From CAZCVI01 sp964502145 (GTDB lineage Bacteria > Acidobacteriota > Aminicenantia > UBA2199): a DNA stretch of 7,598 bases. The DNA lies in the NCBI GenBank assembly GCA_964502145.1, contig CAZCVI010000151.1:1-7598 (forward strand), in the 5' to 3' direction. Shown here in pieces: positions 4,934 through 7,598 of the stretch. The position numbers were made by a program, and so were the translations under genes. How positions within the stretch are numbered: the stretch's first letter is position 1; every line of letters begins with the position of its first letter. Under the pieces are notes generated by a model. It saw nothing but the letters and a program-made list of their open reading frames with translations, was not told the origin of the DNA and ran no database searches.

Positions 4934-6304
4934 CTATACCTTAAACAACTTTTCATTTTGAGACAGGGATAGGATTTCAAACTGGCTGACATCTATATCA
5001 TCGGGCAACTTATCTCTGAGAACGGGCAGGATGTACTGGCAATTGACTTCATCGACAATCTCTGTTAGAAGATTGGTGATCTGATTGGAATGGACATTCT
5101 CAATCTGGTCCTGCAAAACAAAATGAAGACATGGCATTCCTATGGCATCGGCAAACTTGATATATGCCAAATCAAAAGAAGCCATCTGGCTCTTTTTGGT
5201 GCCGGTTCCAGGATTGCCCTCTATATTACCAATCCTAAACTTGTACACACCATCCACATTGTCTGCCCTTAATAAGGAATGCACGCCATCCAACCTGCTG
5301 GATATACTGGAAAAATACTGATTGAACTCCCAGATCCTTTTCTGGATGATCTCATCCTTCAAAAATATATTATCGTTAATCTCCTGCAAGCGGGTATTGA
5401 TATGCTTTAAATGCGCATTGGAGGTTTCCCAAATCTTTTTTTGCTCTTCAAAATTTCCCTTCTTCTCATAAAAGGCATTCAAATCACGGATAATGACCTG
5501 CAAATCCTCATTGGCATTATTTTGGAATTTTATCTGGTTTAGGTTCCTTAAGTCCCCCTCGTACTTCTCGTTGAGATTGAACGGCTCTTTCTTTTTGGAC
5601 AGAGTTTCTATTTCCTTGTTGATGATCACCAGAAATTGGGTAATTTGGGATAAATTACTATCCCTTCTTAAGCGGGTCTGAAGCCTCTCTTCAAGGTTTT
5701 TATCACGCACCAGCTTGTCCTTTGATGTGTCTACATCGACACCAAACCAGAATAAATGCAATGCTTCATAGGTGGCATCGGAAGTGACATTGGGTTCCAG
5801 CACCCGGATAGTATGGATTAATTTGTTCTTCTCATCGCGGATATTTTTTGATTTAAGCTGCCGGAAGGAGGGTTTATCGGCAGTGGTATCGAAGAATAAT
5901 TCCTTTAATTTGCTGGAGAAACTGTCACTTGAATAGTTCTCTCCATTGATGGTCTGAATCTTTTTGCTGCGCTGTAAGAAATTCCTCTTGATTTCTATGG
6001 TTCGGGAACCGTCATCATCTATGTCTTCAATCAGAATCAGCGTAATAATGATATTATTACCCTTCAAAAACTCCTCTACTTTCAAATTGGCGATCTTGAA
6101 CTCCGGGTCAAGATAAATATTTTTTCCTTTCCCATCAAGGCAAAAGTCTATTAATCGCAAAACCGTGGTCTTGCCAACGCCATTACCTGACTCAGTTTTT
6201 AATTCGGATGTTGTCTCATCAATGATCAGGTTGATTCCCTTTTGGAAAGAGATTTCCCTGATTAATTGATCGTCATTATGGATTGCCAGAGATTTTAAAA
6301 ACAT
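4934..6304 (-). CDS. ABC ATPase of an ABC-three-component (ABC-3C) system
   Basis: This 456-residue protein resembles the SMC/RecN-like, DUF2326-type ATPases of ABC-3C conflict systems. Walker A is SGNGVGKTT (39-47, K45), followed by the family-typical RLIDFCL (50-56). A charged, helical, probable coiled-coil insert runs from about 195 to 345. The second half of the ATPase has the signature-like GTGTKKSQMASFDLA (366-380) and the Walker B-like strand HFVLQDQIE (394-402, D399, E402). The acid residues depart from the classical hhhhDE, as often in this group. The start has AAGGAG (6315-6320) ten bases upstream and overlaps the preceding gene by 10 bases, implying coupled translation. It probably senses or binds DNA and controls the HNH effector through the middle component; this follows published genomic proposals, not direct evidence here. 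It is on the short side, but both halves of the ATPase are present. Confidence 0.8.
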   Translation of the reverse strand: MFLKSLAIHNDDQLIREISFQKGINLIIDETTSELKTESGNGVGKTTVLRLIDFCLDGKGKNIYLDPEFKIANLKVEEFLKGNNIIITLILIEDIDDDGSRTIEIKRNFLQRSKKIQTINGENYSSDSFSSKLKELFFDTTADKPSFRQLKSKNIRDEKNKLIHTIRVLEPNVTSDATYEALHLFWFGVDVDTSKDKLVRDKNLEERLQTRLRRDSNLSQITQFLVIINKEIETLSKKKEPFNLNEKYEGDLRNLNQIKFQNNANEDLQVIIRDLNAFYEKKGNFEEQKKIWETSNAHLKHINTRLQEINDNIFLKDEIIQKRIWEFNQYFSSISSRLDGVHSLLRADNVDGVYKFRIGNIEGNPGTGTKKSQMASFDLAYIKFADAIGMPCLHFVLQDQIENVHSNQITNLLTEIVDEVNCQYILPVLRDKLPDDIDVSQFEILSLSQNEKLFKV

Positions 6305-6528
6305 CGTACTATATCTCCTTCTTTAGATTTGTCGATAGCACCAATAATATAGAGCCAATCCAGGGTAAGGGTAAAAAGGTTTACTGATATTTTTTCGGAG
6401 GATTTTAATTTTCCATAGACATCGAAGAAATCAATGGAGTCAGTAGAGGAGTCGGCGATGACTTCGATTAATTTGGCGCCGAGGTAATAAAGGTCTCTTT
6501 CGGGATTGATGTCTTTATTGATTATCAT
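6295..6528 (-). CDS. ABC-3C middle component, MC6-like small protein
   Basis: The 77-residue product begins MIINKDINPERDLYYLGAKL and contains FTLTLDWLYIIGAID (52-66). This pattern, a short N-terminal strand, PERxLxxLGA helix, then a hydrophobic winged-helix-like end, matches my recollection of the middle component 6 family of ABC-three-component systems. Its position between an effector with a CTD and an ABC ATPase is diagnostic. The frame is open to a GTG at 6558, but the ATG at 6528 overlaps the HNH stop codon as ATGA (6528-6525), the usual mark of translational coupling, and is chosen. GAGGAG lies eleven bases upstream (6540-6545). It is thought to bridge effector and ATPase. Confidence 0.75.
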   Translation of the reverse strand: MIINKDINPERDLYYLGAKLIEVIADSSTDSIDFFDVYGKLKSSEKISVNLFTLTLDWLYIIGAIDKSKEGDIVRCF

Positions 6529-7325
6529 TTTTTGGGAGGCTCCTCTAAAACTTTGCACCTAATAAATGCATCCACCATTATTATTCTGATTCCTAAAAGA
6601 ATATCTTCTTCAAAAAAATCTGAATCCTCTAATTGCTGGTATAGGGTGTCATACACTTCATCAATAATGTTATCTGAGTTTTCTCTGATTATTTCCAAGG
6701 GATTTTCTGAATCCAAGACATACTTGCCCTTAATTTTTGTATAAATCTGCTGAATGTTATGCAACAACTTTTCTTTCTTGATGGACCCCTGCAATTCAAG
6801 CTCATCATAGAGCGAATTTATCTTCGCATGGAATACCTTGTATTCATGAATTAAAGCAAAATTTCTTCGTAGGGAGTTGTATTTGATCTTGTCGCTTGTA
6901 TTTGCAACATTAAGACTTTCTGATTGCTGCCATTCATCCAACGAGATATTGGAAATGGCATAAATGGCATTTTTCAGCATGGATGGATTTTTTTTTATCC
7001 TTTGGTTCAGGTAATCGCTTTCATGCATGCGCTTCATCTTTGCCAAAACTTTCACCGGGTATTTTTCCACATCATTGGTTTCGTCGTGGTGTTGTGGGCA
7101 GAGTAGTATTAAATTATTATAATCGGCTCTCTCTTGATTGGTACTTGTGGGATTATATCTTTCTCCACCTTCATTTGCAGCTTCAATATGGCAGATGTTG
7201 GAATCCAAGGAGTTTTTGGCATTTACAAGGGGCGCAGTGCAGCCTGGAAAGGCACATTGATTGCCTGAAAGGGCAAAAAGTCTTTTTAAGGTTTTTTCGG
7301 TGTAGTTTCTTGCATGATCTGCCAT
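6525..7325 (-). CDS. HNH endonuclease effector with ABC-3C C-terminal domain
   Basis: First gene of the three-gene operon, 266 residues. The N-terminal third is an HNH nuclease: zinc ligands C24 and C29 (CAFPGC) and C76/H79 (LLCPQHH), catalytic-type H46 (ICHIEAA), N71 and H80. The GGERYNP segment (53-59) and the ARNYTEKTLKRLF start are typical of defence-associated HNH proteins. Residues 145-266 are mostly helical and end in DAFIRCKVLEEP (252-263), which resembles the C-terminal coupling domain shared by ABC-3C effectors. All expected catalytic residues are present, so it should cut DNA when released. The frame is open to a GTG at 7373, but the ATG at 7325 has CAGGA (7335-7339) nine bases upstream and matches the natural family start. 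The stop codon overlaps the middle component by four bases. Confidence 0.85.
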   Translation of the reverse strand: MADHARNYTEKTLKRLFALSGNQCAFPGCTAPLVNAKNSLDSNICHIEAANEGGERYNPTSTNQERADYNNLILLCPQHHDETNDVEKYPVKVLAKMKRMHESDYLNQRIKKNPSMLKNAIYAISNISLDEWQQSESLNVANTSDKIKYNSLRRNFALIHEYKVFHAKINSLYDELELQGSIKKEKLLHNIQQIYTKIKGKYVLDSENPLEIIRENSDNIIDEVYDTLYQQLEDSDFFEEDILLGIRIIMVDAFIRCKVLEEPPKK

Positions 7326-7356
7326 TTTTTTCTGTCCTGCGAAATTTTCATGATGC

Positions 7357-7431
7357 TTATAGGCTACCGCCACTGGAGCCTGACCTTACCCCTTTTCGCA
7401 TCTCTGACACAGATTTTAATATCTTCATCAT
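7357..7431 (-). CDS. Doubtful 24-codon leader reading frame ahead of the HNH operon
   Basis: Between the predicted operon promoter and the HNH start there is a short frame from ATG 7431 to TAA 7359-7357, giving a basic, serine- and glycine-rich peptide (MMKILKSVSEMRKGV...). The only upstream purine stretch is GGAAAAGA, too far for a convincing ribosome site. It could be a leader peptide, or simply untranslated leader. It contains TCTGTGTCAG on the minus strand (7413-7404), a 10-base match to the sites upstream of the ATPase. Confidence 0.15.
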   Translation of the reverse strand: MMKILKSVSEMRKGVRSGSSGGSL

Positions 7432-7456
7432 GACTGTCTTTTCCAAGTAATACATA

Positions 7457-7485
7457 ACGATAGCATAGTTTTTTGAATTAATCAA
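7457..7485 (-). promoter_or_regulatory. Candidate promoter of the HNH-MC-ABC operon
   Basis: On the minus strand, TTGATT (7485-7480, four of six -35 consensus), a 17-bp spacer and TATCGT (7462-7457, four of six -10 consensus) are found, and the -10 is preceded by TGC, making it an extended -10. Transcription would begin near 7450, leaving a leader of about 125 bases before the HNH start codon. The long leader and imperfect hexamers suggest regulated rather than strong constitutive expression. Confidence 0.5.
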
Positions 7486-7523
7486 GCGTTCTTCTGAGGA
7501 ATAGGTGCCAGGCCAGAAATTCG

Positions 7524-7598
7524 ATTAATCTTTACCCCGGTTTCTCGGCAGGATTAAAGATTCTTTATTTCTTCTATTGAAAGACCGGAATATTTTGA
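7524..7598. repeat. Direct repeat, right copy (matches 305-379)
   Basis: The last 75 bp equal 305-379 except at 7569. The left boundary at 7524 is sharp: bases before it do not match those before 305. It contains the same inverted repeat (7527-7534 with 7555-7562) around the stop codon. The repeat very likely continues beyond the window into the rest of a second Rpn gene. Confidence 0.9.
7554..7598 (-). CDS. 3' end of a second Rpn-family gene, cut by the window edge
   Basis: The final 14 codons and TAA stop are present and encode SKYSGLSIEEIKNL, identical to residues 270-283 of the complete Rpn protein at 335-1186. The two nucleotide sequences differ at a single synonymous position. The gene reads in the same direction, toward the HNH operon, whose predicted -35 element begins about 70 bp after this stop. 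Whether the unseen part is intact cannot be judged. Confidence 0.85.
   Translation of the reverse strand, partial: SKYSGLSIEEIKNL

Noticed and set aside
7326..7373. GTG start adding 16 residues to the HNH protein
   Set aside because: No Shine-Dalgarno precedes it, and the internal ATG at 7325 has one and gives the usual family N-terminus.
6983..7450. 155-codon plus-strand frame opposite the HNH gene
   Set aside because: Antisense to the HNH motifs and without a ribosome site; composition rich in aromatic and histidine residues, as expected from reading the other strand.

Overview
The window reads as an AT-rich accessory or defence island from a bacterium of undetermined lineage. Strong Shine-Dalgarno sites (AAGGAG, AGGAGG, GGAGGT), sigma70-type promoters and short intrinsic-terminator-like hairpins are typical of bacteria. 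Nothing in the sequence fixes the phylum. The gene families (Rpn-type PD-(D/E)XK protein, AAA_14/DUF4143 ATPase, ABC-3C, TIR) are all patchily distributed and often horizontally transferred.

Layout from left to right. (a) At 1-97 a divergent-looking minus-strand promoter and ribosome site drive a gene that leaves the window after its first six codons. (b) At 305-1268 a complete Rpn-family nuclease/putative transposase gene lies on the minus strand, with a near-consensus promoter and a 20-bp perfect palindrome over the predicted start of transcription. (c) At 1327-1545 a run of TGAC-N5-GTCA dyads, four of them spaced 32-33 bp apart, lies in front of an AAA ATPase with a DUF4143/PD-(D/E)XK tail (1594-2946, plus strand). 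(d) At 2947-3636 there is a gene-poor, hairpin-rich stretch with probable terminators and a 24-bp perfect inverted repeat. (e) At 3637-4719 a TIR-domain protein is encoded on the minus strand with its own extended -10 promoter. (f) At 4934-7325 a three-gene minus-strand operon with overlapping genes encodes an HNH nuclease effector, a 77-residue middle component and an ABC ATPase; this is an ABC-three-component (ABC-3C) conflict system. (g) At 7524-7598 the last 75 bp repeat positions 305-379 at 74 of 75 positions and are the 3' end of a second Rpn gene in the same orientation.

Working model. The HNH protein would be the DNA-cutting effector, restrained or activated by the ABC ATPase through the small middle component; that is the scheme proposed for ABC-3C systems. 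The TIR protein keeps the conserved glutamate of TIR NADases and sits directly downstream under its own promoter, so it may be a second, independent or cooperating, abortive-infection module. Same-orientation Rpn copies bracket the ATPase, TIR and ABC-3C genes and could let the island be lost or moved by recombination. Three database-style gene starts look wrong and are moved inward here (ATPase 1594, TIR 4719, HNH 7325), because Shine-Dalgarno spacing favours the internal ATG. The middle-component start is set at 6528 by a 4-base ATGA overlap.
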